Of a stretch of DNA of 64,000 nucleotides, positions 1 through 12,400 are shown one piece after another. Position 1 is the stretch's first letter. Every line of letters begins with the position of its first letter. The position numbers were made by a program, and so were the translations under genes. Where the stretch lies: the NCBI RefSeq assembly GCF_037975245.1, contig NC_092568.1, forward strand, positions 25,093,501 through 25,157,500. Direction: 5' to 3'. The DNA is from Apostichopus japonicus. Its lineage: Eukaryota > Echinodermata > Holothuroidea > Aspidochirotida > Stichopodidae. The notes under the pieces are model-generated. The model worked only from the letters and a program-made list of their open reading frames with translations. It was not told the origin of the DNA and searched no databases.

Positions 1-245
1 CACCGTTATGAATACAGTTCGACGGAATGTTTTACCACCCCTTCTATGGGGTTCCTTCATAGTTTGGTACATCCTATCCCAACGCGTGATTAAAACGGCT
101 GATTCTAGCATTCTATGCAATGTTTACAGAGTGCGCCATCGTTTTTACGAGAATGACAAAAACATAAAATGAAGAATAAGACGATGGTACACCGTGAAGA
201 ACGACAAGATTATTGAGGGTTTTGAAAGGCTCGTCGAACATCAAA
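1..245 (+). promoter_or_regulatory. ATG2 upstream flank / probable 5' UTR
   Basis: This is the sequence before the ATG2 start codon. I see no TATA box or other firm promoter element. A short upstream ORF (169-216, 15 codons plus stop) lies in a different frame from the ATG at 246. Whether it is transcribed cannot be told from the sequence. Confidence 0.35.
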
Positions 246-413
246 ATGCCTTGGCACTTTCCTTGGCCCGAGTACATTAAGAAAAAAGCATGTAGATATA
301 TTTTACAGCATTATGTTGGAAATTTCCTTGAAGAGAAACTTACCCTCGATCAACTCAGTGTAGATTTGTACAGTGGCACTGGTACAGTCACAGATGTCAA
401 ACTTGACGTGTGG
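246..413 (+). CDS. ATG2: ATG2 exon 1
   Basis: Residues 1-56. It encodes the conserved N-terminal chorein start (PEYIKKKACRYILQHYVGNF, then LTLDQLSVDLY), the end of the rod that docks on the ER. The donor GTATGT follows at 414, phase 0. Confidence 0.95.
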
Positions 414-3400
414 GTATGTAGCAACGTTATGAAGGGTTAGCCCAAGTAGGCATTACTCCCGTACTCGATGAGTGTAGCCTAACGTTAGGTTTGATCAATT
501 CACTTATTGAATCGTGCACATATTGCTGTTAAGTATATTGACTACACTAATGTACAGTGAATATTGTACAGCTTTGAAATGGAATGAGTGGCTCCAAAAC
601 TGTAGAACTGGTTTCAGCTCAGTGAATGATCTGAAGTTCCTTTTCGGGTTATTCAAGCTATATGAATTATGATGTCGCAACCTTTACCAATGATGCATGC
701 ATATTAGTGTACTCTATGCTGTTATTAAGAAGCACAAAAACGTCCCATAACGACTGGAAGTATGGTATATACCATGTGACCACTGCCGGAGTAAAACAAA
801 CTTTGTACTTTCACGAATGCTTATGCACCTCCACACCAGCATGGAGGCTCAGTAGACTCGAACATTATATGTGTAATATTCTTTGTACCTGCAGCCAACA
901 TTACATTATCAAAATAGTTTGTTACGGCACATACAGCGGATTAGGTCACGTTTATGAAAACTCCCATATAATGTTGGGTTATTCTCAAAATAAAAGCAAG
1001 TATTCTCCATACATTTAGCCAACATTATATTATCAATATAGTTTTGATCCTCTGGGGTGACTGCGCCTTCACCCAGAATATTTAGAGGCACAGTGGACTT
1101 TTTCACTTTTGTTAAACTCCCACAATGTTGTTGTGTTGTTCTCAAAATAAAAATTTCTGAAAATTAGAGTTACTTAATATAAATAAGCAGTGGTTGATTT
1201 TACCAAGAAAAAGGATCACTAGATATTTATCTCATATTGATAAATGTGTATTAAGTTTACTCCTTACGAATTACATTTATACAGTGTGTTTTGTGTAGTA
1301 CTGTAACATAAAGAGGGTTGTTACTCTCACCTGAAATTGTTACTTTTGCAAATTACATCACATTGCAAGGTCAATCCTCATCATTCGGGGGAAGTACTTG
1401 ATTCACTCATGGATGCATCATGCATGTGCAGTTTAAACTAAATTTAAAAAAGAAAAAATGTAGGTTTTCTCTTATGATTGATTAACCTTGGAAATTCTGA
1501 CTAAGTACTGTTAGTGCACATAAATTGATCAAACATTCATATCCAAGCAGCTTTTTTTTTGTCATCTGGCAAGATATTTCTTTATTTTATTTATCTTTGT
1601 TCCATGGGCGTCAACAGGTGGGGGACGGGGGGGACATGTCCCCCCACTTTCAAAAGTGGAGGGGATATCATATCATTTGTCCCACCCACTTTTCAGAGTA
1701 GTTATTAAAAAAAAATCACATGCATATGCGCGATTTTCTATTTAAGGTCAAGAAATCTGGACTCCCTGGGCCCCTGCTATCTATCACTTGCACCGCCATA
1801 TATCTCCCATTCTCCCAATATCCTAAATCTGCCCATTTAATTCGTTCGGGGGGGGGGGGGGGGAGACCATTCGAAAGTGTATTGAATCTTGCACACATGT
1901 TGTTTGTATGGGTTCCAAGGGATTAGGTAAGCCATACAGGTAGGTGGTGATGAGTTACTATGTTCATATCACTACCTCCAGTCCCTTGGACTGGACGGAC
2001 GAATAGGGGTGTAGGGGTTAAGTAATTAAGGCTACATGTATTCGCCGGATATGGTAGATCTTTATTGTTGAGGCTAGGCGCTACACACGCTCTGCGCGCG
2101 GTGCCTTTTTCTGATTATTATTATTAAAGTACCTGGGCACATAACAACTGACGTCTCGCACCTACATGCATGTATTATATATACCACTCCACTCATCCCG
2201 GAGGTGAAGGCGCCACTTTTTCAATATTTCGTTTGAGATGGACGCTGTGTAATTCGTCTCCCTTGGTGTCAGAACGGCATCTTTCTACCAGTACTTTCTG
2301 TCGGAATTTAGTTTTGTGAGACAAAATTTCTCCTCACAGATCTGGTTCTGATGTAACTAAAAACGACTCAGGAAGGCCGTCTCCTGCGATCTAGGGGGTC
2401 TTATGTACCCAAAATTTTCTGGTACGCTACGCGCCAACCAATGGTGGCGCTCCGCTTAGATAGTATAGTGTCCCCCTCACTTTCTGAAACCTGCTGACGC
2501 CCATGCTTTGTTCTCCTAGGCCATTAATGAAAACTTAAATGTAGCTGGGGCACCTGTAGAGCTGAGAGGTGGAAATGTTGGGAGCATCTCTGTGTCAGTA
2601 CCTTGGTCGATGCTTCTCACAGAGAACAGCAAGGTGGAAATAAAAGGTCTAGAGCTAATCCTTCAACCCAAGTACAGAGAAAATGAAGAAGACTTTGGAG
2701 GTACAACATTTCTAATTAACTCTTTTAAGTCTTCTAAAATTTTGTCATAAACATACATGTAAAACAATAATTTCTAAGTAAAGTGGCATGTTGGCAGGTG
2801 GGTGGATTCATCTCACATCTTTGTAATGTATGTATCCATTATAAAGGTATTACCTTAAGAATTTTCTGGATTAATGTATGTTAAAAATCTTTCATGAGTA
2901 GTGTTAATATTTTGTTTGACATTTCTGATACTATCCTTGATTTTTCAGTGAACAACAATACTGTAGGTAAAAAAGTTTAGAGAAAATTTTAGGCAAAAGT
3001 GGAAACTGTATATGATGTCTAACAGAATTACTGTATTCCCTCACATTGTTGTCCCGATTTAGGGCTTGCTGAGTCCATGTGGAACAGTGTTAGTATGACC
3101 AGCAGCATGATGCTTGCTCAAGATTGTTTGAAACAAGAACCATCTGTTGGGGAACAAAGGGCTGTAGAGAGTCAGCCATTTGAAGGTCCTGAATTACTGG
3201 CTCAAACGATCGACTCAGGTAAGGTTGCTGTTTGATGTTAAGATTTTCTCTATCGTTAGGTGATATATTGGGGGGGGGGGTCCCCCCTTGCAAAGGTGCT
3301 TCTACATAGATTATGCCATAAATAGGATAGCAATTAGTCTTCAGATTGTTGACAAGTATTCCTGCGTGTGTCTGTTTACTTGTTTATCTGTACTGTACGT

Positions 3401-6400
3401 ACCAAAGCTTAAGATGGAAGTTCAAGTATTATTTTCACACTGCTGTAAGAAGTGTCAAATGGGGCATACCAAGAAAACCCAGGACAGACCTCTCTGTTTT
3501 ACATCAGTCAGTGGAGAACATAAACAACCCCCTTGATGCAGTAAGGATATTTTGTTTGATGCATTAGGGAAACACTTTTCCACAGTAGGAAAGGTCTTTT
3601 CTCTACATACTATTTTCAGATTATTTTTGATTGTGTATGCGTAATCTGTGAATTGCATAAGTTAGCCAGTGTGTATGATCTGTTGGATCAGCTACAGCTT
3701 CCAGAAGATGTCCCAAATTGGCTAATAGAGATGCAATTTCTTCTGTCAAATAAATGTCTGCTCATCTTGGAATTTTTTCAGTGCTGACAAGAATTCAAGT
3801 TACATTGAGAGACACTGTCATACGATTCGAGCATGTTCCAGAAAATGCAACTCGAGGTGTGGCCTTGGAGATGCAGATTGAAGTGTAAGTGGTTTAGTGT
3901 CAAAGAGTTGAATTATAGTTCAGTTTGTCACATGAAAGGTGGGATATTTAATATATATTGGTGCCCTACATGTGGGAGAGAAGCCAGGATGCGGTGGGGT
4001 GGAGGGAGGGGGGGGCAGATGCAGTTGTGGTATCCAAAGTTGACCATGGTCAGTGAAATTGATGGCTTCTATGGAAGCCATGCAAATTTGGAAGGGAAGT
4101 CACGTTGGTAGTGAAAACACAGTGTATCCTTTTATACTGTGCATTTTGCACCAACTTGAGTGTAACATTTTGTAACACCCAATTTTTTTTTTTAGAGTAA
4201 AATGTTTAAAGAAGGTAGGAGTACTGCCAATTTAATACTTATAATTAATTGTTGTAGAATAGTGTTACAATTGTCTTTAGTGTGTACACATTTTGTGCAA
4301 ACCACTCACTGGTTGACCAACTACTAACTACCCTCCATTACAGACTTCAGTACTACGATGAACTCAGTCAGGAGACTCCACGCACAGACGGCAGTAGTGT
4401 GGACACGGGTCAAAGGTTATTCGAGCCGGCACCATTCATCAAGAAACATTTCCAAATGATGGGTGTCAGCTTACACTTTGAGGAATTTCCCGAAGAATCC
4501 AGATCCCAGAATGATTTCTCGCCGGGCGGCTACCAAGATCTGTCGATGAATTCACCACCGGTTCACATCTTGAGGAACTTCCATGGTTCCCCGTCCTCCC
4601 CTGAGATGCCTCCCCCTCACAGCGGTATCCCTTCATCACATCCTAACTCTTCAGACCAAAGTAAAGGATACCTGACTCTATCACTGGTTGGAGAATTTGC
4701 TGGCAAAATGGAGCTAACAGTGAAAATTAAGCAGAACGATCAAGTCCCTGGAGCTAAAGTGAGTGTCAATATGTCCAATCACACATGGCCGATAGATTTT
4801 GATTTTTTTTCCTTTCAAGCACGAATATCAAACCAAGGCTTAGACCAACATTGCTTTTAATAGCTGATGTACCAAGATTTGTACTTATTTTACATATGTA
4901 TATACTTGTTTAATTTAAGTTTCATTGTTGTTAGTTAAGAACACTTTTTACCAGCTGGTTGGGCTGTTTTGGACTGAAAGGCAAATCTTCTTTCAGGTTG
5001 ATCTATGACAAGAGGGCACATGTTTGTCTGAGATGACCAAATTTCTGTTTGCACCACCAAAGTCAAGTTTGCAAGGTTGTCCAGCGGACGACTAATTGTT
5101 GAAATCAAATTCAGAGTGAACTGTAACTAAATCGGCCATACTCCCAAATTGGTAAAATTATATAAAATGGTATCACCCGCCATCATTTTGGAGATAGTGA
5201 AATGAAAACAATAAACAGTGGTAGTGCTATGGTCCACCCCAAGGGGACTTTTACTGGCCCAAAACTGGTATTCTGTTCACCACACCTGCAAATCTCTCCT
5301 ACAGTGTACCTATTGGTAATTCTTTGTTGTTTTGCTACATACTCTCAGATATACCAAATTTGCTATTAGGACATATCAACAATTATAACCTAGTTGTCCG
5401 AGGAACAACCAGAAAACATCATTGAAAATTTCCGTTGGACAACCTTCTCTAAGAATTAGGTAAATTATTATTTCTTTGTTTTCATTTACACCCAGGCTGA
5501 AGTGGATTTGATGACAGGATCAATGAACCTGTTTTTCTCTCCTAAACAAGTCCACCTTCTCATGGAGCTCGTCCAGGGATACTTGTCACCAGGTAGATAT
5601 CCTCAACTAATGGTGGATCTCATCTTGCTACTAAATATTACAAAAATTAGAGATTAAAGGTGTATTTAGATTGCATCCAGAATCTGATGTTTTTCTTTTT
5701 AGGTTTGTTAAGAGTACATTTTGCCATTTGACATGATATATTGTCATATGATATAATTGTTAATAATAATCATCTCTTCCAGCTATTAGTAATGACAACT
5801 CAGCCGCAGGCATGCAGCGAAATAAACCGATGGTGCACGAGGATTTTGAGAGGATAGAGGGCACACTTCAACAAGAGATGATATTGAGGGGCACCGAGAT
5901 GTACCCAACTGATAGGATGAGGGATCCAGGGGTCCTCTCAGATGATGATATTGAACCTCTTGCGCAATCCTGTGGTGAGTCTGGTCAGGAGTATTGCTGT
6001 TATGACTAATGTTCATGATATGTATTATGTAGAGCTTGGTGAATATTTTAGAAATGTTCTGGTTACTTTGCAATGGAAAATATGGCCTGCAAGAAGTTTT
6101 CGTATGGAAGTTTGATTCTCGGCTGATGATGAGCTTTTGAGGGAGGATGAGGGGGTGGGAGGTGGAGAGAAGCATAAATCCTGAAACCACTGTCAAGATG
6201 CTGGAATCTCTCTCGTCACTGTTGGTTATTTGAAAATATGTGACGGTGTACATCTTTCTTGGAAAGCTTAGAATATAGCTCAATTGGGTTAGGATAGAAA
6301 GTTAACATAAACAGAAAAGGTCCCTTCTTCAAGCAATTAAAAAATCAGTTTGTGAAAAAGGTATGGTTGGTTAAACCATGTAAGGTTATTTCTTTCATGT

Positions 6401-9400
6401 AGATAGATAAGTCAGTAAAATGGTTTGATGTATTTCCTCTAACTTTCAATTCCACCGTTACCAAGACTATATAATGCGTTAGTCTGTACGTTTCAAAACC
6501 ATCGCGTAGCTCAACGTTTGCGGTTTTCTTGTTTTTCCAGAGGATGACATATTTTACTCCATGTCTAGAGGCAGAGCTTCTTCATCCTCATCCTCTTACA
6601 GATTGACCAATGATATGGAATCCTCCTACACCAGCACAATGAGCACTGCATCTGTTGATACAAATCAAACCGGTGAGTCAAAGCAGATACTGACATAAGT
6701 CAAACTCAAAATTAAAATAAAACTGTTAGCAAACTGCTTATCCACTAGAGAGCCTGTGTAAGAGAATGTGTGAAAGTAAGTTGGCCTGACGTTTCGATCC
6801 TAGCAGGATCCTAGCAGGATAAGTAAAACTCGTTACTGATTAAGAGATTCCTGGAGTGTCTTCCATTTGCAAGTTAGCCCTACTTGAAAAAAAACAGAAG
6901 GCCTCACACAAGCCAACAGATCTAGAACCTAACCTCTAGACCTCTGGTATTCAAACAATTTTGAACGGTGACCCCAATTTTCACCTTGATTACCTTGGCA
7001 ACCCTCCAGCGGCAATGTTGTGGATGATGTTATGTTAAACAACTTTCCCCCTTTTCTTTCCCAAATGTGAGCCATCTTTTTTTTCCGAAACTGTTATCGA
7101 CCCTCCAAAATATCTTGGCAACCCTAAAGAGGTCGCCATCCCCCCCCACCTCCCCTCCCCCAGTTTGAATAACAGGTCTCTATACCAGCCTTCCCAAACT
7201 GTTTTTCTGGCAACACACTTCTCCTGTCTCAGATTTGTGACTCGATCTTTCATTGGTTCTAATCTAGTGCGTGTGTACTGTAGTAGTGTGTAATGTAGTG
7301 TGTAGTGTCAGTAAACTGACAATCAACCTCGATAATATTAAAGACAGATCTCAAATAACACAACCACAAGTTTCGACCTTGAGGGCTAAGAATGCTGCAT
7401 ATTTGTGCTACGTGTAAATATTAAATCGACTCACTGGTAGTTCACCAGTTAGTAAACCATATTCCAGAAAAAGTGTGCGACCCACCGGGAATAGGTCGCA
7501 TACAACCTTTCATCGCAACCATGCTTTGTTGGGAACTAGTGCTCTATACTTTATCTCTGTAAGCTCTAACACAGCTGGGGTAGAGACTTCTAGGAACAGA
7601 TAAATTAGAGCCAAACACCTTAAATCTGCTAGCTAGCCTTCTCATCAGCCATGACACTACAGCCACAAACTAATGTACTTCTGTAAATTGTAAGAGCAAA
7701 AACAGTCAGTGGCCCTAGTGGGATATGAATCAGTGCACACACGGTTTATTCACTCCTAACTGATTTGAATACTGTTCCCATAGGATATAAAACAACCATA
7801 ATCTGACATGCTAAATTTAACTTTTTGTTGCAGGTACCTCCACTCTAAGCACCTTGTCGACAGTACCGTTAGGTTACAGCCAATCTTACTCAAAGGACTA
7901 TACCAGTCGACCACATAGACATTCAAAGCACAGAAAAGGTAAGTCATGGAGAATTACTTAATTGCTGTTTGTTTCCGCAACAATTTTTACTTTCCTGTGT
8001 TTTTTTTTATCATAAAACAGTGAAAATAAAAAGGATTCATGTAATCCCCTCACTGGCCACCAATCCTTTCCCTTCCCCCACCAAAAAAAATATTATCACA
8101 GCAAGAATCATTTTTTTATTAGTCAGTTTGCACAGATTTTGTTATTTATACCACTCCAGATGCTTTTATTTGGTGACTCAAACAGAACAAGTGTAGATTC
8201 ATGCAATTTGAATATTAATTAGCCATGAGAGTCATTACCATGTTTCGTTATGTGAAGCAGGTAATTCTTCCAGTAAATGACACCGGTGCAATATTCCTAT
8301 TAAGCAAAAACAACTCTGCAGTGTGTATTATCTTTGAGAAAGTGATCAGATATAGGAAATTATGCTCTTTTTTTATTTCATTATGGCTTATTTTATATTC
8401 CATTGCAATAATGCCAGGCATTATTTCCAAAATGACCCTCCCAGTCCAGCAGTTGTGAATGATGAATTCCTTTCTAAAATCAATTATATTGAATGGCTCA
8501 CACTCATCAGTAAGGAAGACCGCCATGAACCTAAAAACAACACAGTCCTAAATTTCCTTTTATGGATCAATAATGTTTTACTTACTTAAAATTGTTTTGT
8601 AAAATTTGACTGCACTTATGAAAAATTATAGAAATATAGTGTCCTAATCTATGCCTTTACTTTAAACCTAGCAAGCTCAATGTAGACCTATTGAATGTAT
8701 GAATGAATAAATCATTATGTTACAACGTTCATTTGTAGTTAAAAAATATGGCATGGCAAAATAATTCTTTTGTCTTCTTTCTTCTTTTTCCCCAATAAAA
8801 TAAGCAGCTCCTGGTCTTGAACAACTAGTTGAAGAAGTGACCAGATACAAATTTCAGTGTCGTAGCCTGTCCATCACCTTGCTGCACAATGACCCTACCA
8901 AGACCAGTCTCTTCTCTCAGAGCCTGGCCGGAGGAAGAGAGGCATTACCCCGAGGATCTCAAGAGGAAGGAGATATTCTAAAACAGAGGGCTGAAGACTT
9001 TTTTCAAAACATTGGAAAACTTGGCTTTGGTCAAAATGACAATAAAAATAGTTGGAGGGATAGATTTACAAAGGCCTGTCCTTTTGACCATATAAGGTAC
9101 AACATGTGCTATAGCAGGGTTGTCCAACTTACGGCCCGCGGGCCATAGTCCGGCCCGCCGCAGGGTTGCGTCCGGCCCGCCAGAGATGCTCTATACGGTG
9201 CGAAATTTTAGTGAGCAGATTTATTGATAACAATTTGAAGCTATATAATCAATCATTCGAACCTTCTGGGTCCAAAAAACTGCATACAGGTCAGTTTGTG
9301 TGACACTCTCTCAGCGTAGGGGGGGGGGCGGCTGAACTTTATTCATCTGTTTTATCAGGAAGGAAAATAAATCAGTGCGCTCCGCGCGCAGTGCTCACAT

Positions 9401-12400
9401 TTTGTTGCCTTGGGCTTCGGGCAAAAAATCGAAAAATCGAGCGTAGGGTTTCATGCGGCCCCCTCCTTCATCATAATCATTCCATGTGGCCCTCCTCTGC
9501 AAAAGGTTGGACAACCCTGTGCTATAGTATCTGTATATGTCTGTATTTTAGAAGTCAAGAAGGCAGGTAACGTAATTTATATCTAGTACGGTATCTGTCA
9601 AGTTGTTTAGTTCTTTAGTTATGAGACTAAGGCGTCAAGTTGCTATCTATACGAGTTCTTTGATGAGATAATGGCACCTTCGTTTACTCTTTTCATTTTC
9701 GCTTTCTACTCATGTTATCGTTCCGCCAAAGTCTTCCACTTCAGTTTTTCCGGAAACTATAAAGCCTCAGTCAAATTTAGTTGGAACCACATCCCCATTC
9801 AAATATTAAGCACCAAAGTCCTGATTCAAATATTTAAGCTGTTTTGATTATTAAGGTTGAAATAAGTGAAGGAAGTTTTGAAGTTACTTCCTTAGTCCCT
9901 AACTTTTCACTTTCCATTCTCTTTGTGTTATTGTTTAGCCTCAGATATAGCCAGTTGACACTTTACATTTATATTCACATAGTAATGTGCCAAGTTTTTT
10001 TTTTTTTTTTTTTTTTATCTCAAATTTTACATTTCTTCAGGTTGATATGTGCTCCAATAAAACTCCAATGTGTAAGAAGAAGTGGCAGCAAACATGTGGA
10101 TAGTGATTTTGACCTGTCGATAAACACAGCCGTTGTCGAAGAGTGCTTGATGCATCGGGAGAGGAGTAGTAGAGAGTCCAGGCACACTCAGTGCGATGAA
10201 TGTATCGAGGTATTGAGCCCAGTAACAACGTTTATACAGGAATAGGGGAAGGGGTGGGGCACTGAAGATTGGTCAACTCCTGCAACTTTAAACATACGGA
10301 ACAAACCACAATTGTTTTACTCAGTTGCATGTGCATTGGTTCAAATTTTTTTATGAGTTCTTGTAAATTGCAAAATACATTCTGAGGGTTTAAAAGTGGT
10401 AAGCTGTAATATCCCATGGCTATTAGCTTTTTTGGTTTCATTTTAAACGGTAAGGTTTTCATATTCAGAAGGACATGGTTATTTATGGCGATTGATGCTA
10501 ATGATTTGTTCATTACCTACGCATGTAAAGAAGCTACTTGAAGTAGAACTTATGTAGAAAATTGTTACAGTCTGTGCTGTTTTCTATGAATTTCTACAAA
10601 TATTCCTTCGCACAGATCTTAACCTTTGATAACAAGAACAAACCGAAAGGGACTGAAGAGCCTTGCATCAAGGTGATCTGGAATCTTCATGCGCAGGTAA
10701 GACTATGAAAAAAGCAAACCAAGGCGAGAGTTTAAAAACAAGTAATAAAAGTCTTCTTTGTCCCTTAAAACTTGCAGCCATTACATATAATGACACCTTT
10801 ATCTTCTTTTGTTTTCACATTCTTATGTAGATTACATTTTTAGATATTTCCCCCTCCTGTGCGGTTAGGCAAACAGTTATTCTCTGTTTTGAAAAAAGAC
10901 TTTTAAGAGATTGGTTGTGACAAACTAAGGAACCACAGTATTAATTGTATGGTAATCGATATATTACAACTAACTGCCTTTAATACTCTAGTTGCTAGAT
11001 TACATGCTTTTTTCGCAAATACATGACTCGAGTACCATGCCTGTATGAGAGATATTTGTGAGGAAAAACAAATAGTTTGTGTCGTTCTAGGCAATACATA
11101 TTTAATTGCAGAGTTTGTCTATAACTATTCCCTGTTACTTTTGATTTGATTTACCAGGGAGGGCAACATAGAAGGAAAAAGCTTGAATCGACTGTCAACA
11201 TCAACATCGGTCCACTGAGCAGCGAAATAGATATTTCGCTAGTGGATCGACTCTACTGTTTGCTTCACCCACAACAAGTCTATGCATTTGACATCAACAG
11301 TGGCCAAAACATTTACAAGTCTTTCCACTCGATACACGGTAAAATGGTGAGCACTATATAACTGCATGTTTCGTTTTCGATTCTTTCAAAGTTTGTTTCC
11401 TGTTCTAGTTTCAGCGATTGCTCGAGTTTATTCTAGAACCTAAACTCAAAATTATTAAAGCTTAAACTAACAAATAATTGTTTTGAGTGTTTCAAAAAGT
11501 TGCTGTTTCCTTAAACTTTTTATATCATGAAAAAGCTGTCATGTTCAGATGTCAACCTACAAAGTTCTATCGTGACAAATATGAAAACTAAATTTGTGTT
11601 TACTTTTGAAGACATTTTGGAATTTAAGGAAAACTTAGAGATATCATGATGCAGTTACTGTCTAGGAGTTTCTTTTAAGTATCATGTAGTTTTTGTTTCG
11701 ATACTGGAATTTATGCTACAACTTCAGTCATTTTATTTTCAGTCCAGACAGGCTGTATTCAATCAAGCCCTTGATGAAGGTCCTCAAGGTCCTGAACACA
11801 AGATTTCAGTCTGTATGACTTGTCCACTGGCTCATTTCCCTTTCAGGTACCGATATTTGCTTTTCTTGGGTTTTATATTTTGTTTTTTGTACACTGTTGC
11901 TGCAGAGACTGAAATTATTCGCAGGATACTAAAAAAAGAAAAAAATTTTATTCGTTCAAAGTTCATGTTTTGCAGTTGGAAAAGTTTTGTGTTTAACAAT
12001 TAATACCCCTTTGGAGGAAAATTCGAATTTTTATTTTGGATTTTCTATTCACATGGCTAAACGACTGTAGACTGGCCCGTTGAATAAAGCAACCCGTTCT
12101 GTTAGAAAGTTAACAATGTCAAACGATGTAAAATGCACATGAACTTTAAGCAAGTTTTTTCCTGGGAAATTAGTGTCATCGTGTTTAAGTCCTGTAAACA
12201 GCATGCTCAAGTAACACAAGCACATTTGGATAGATCTGCTAAAATAATGTCATAGCATGTGTACTCGTCTAACCTACTTTGCATATTGGAGTCAGGGCAG
12301 GAGGTATTATTTGATTTAACTGTTTTGTATAATCATCAGTTGGTCACACTGTTTTCAGGTGAGAAGAAAATACTTCATGTGTGTATCTACAGAACAAAGG

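Noticed and set aside
4759-4860. Extension of ATG2 exon 6 to the stop at 4860
   Set aside because: A GTGAGT donor lies exactly where homology ends, and exon 7 resumes the conserved sequence in phase 0.
7190-7510. A further hAT-like element after 7176
   Set aside because: CCTTCCCAAACTG-type wording hints at one, but I could not find matching inverted ends or a target duplication.
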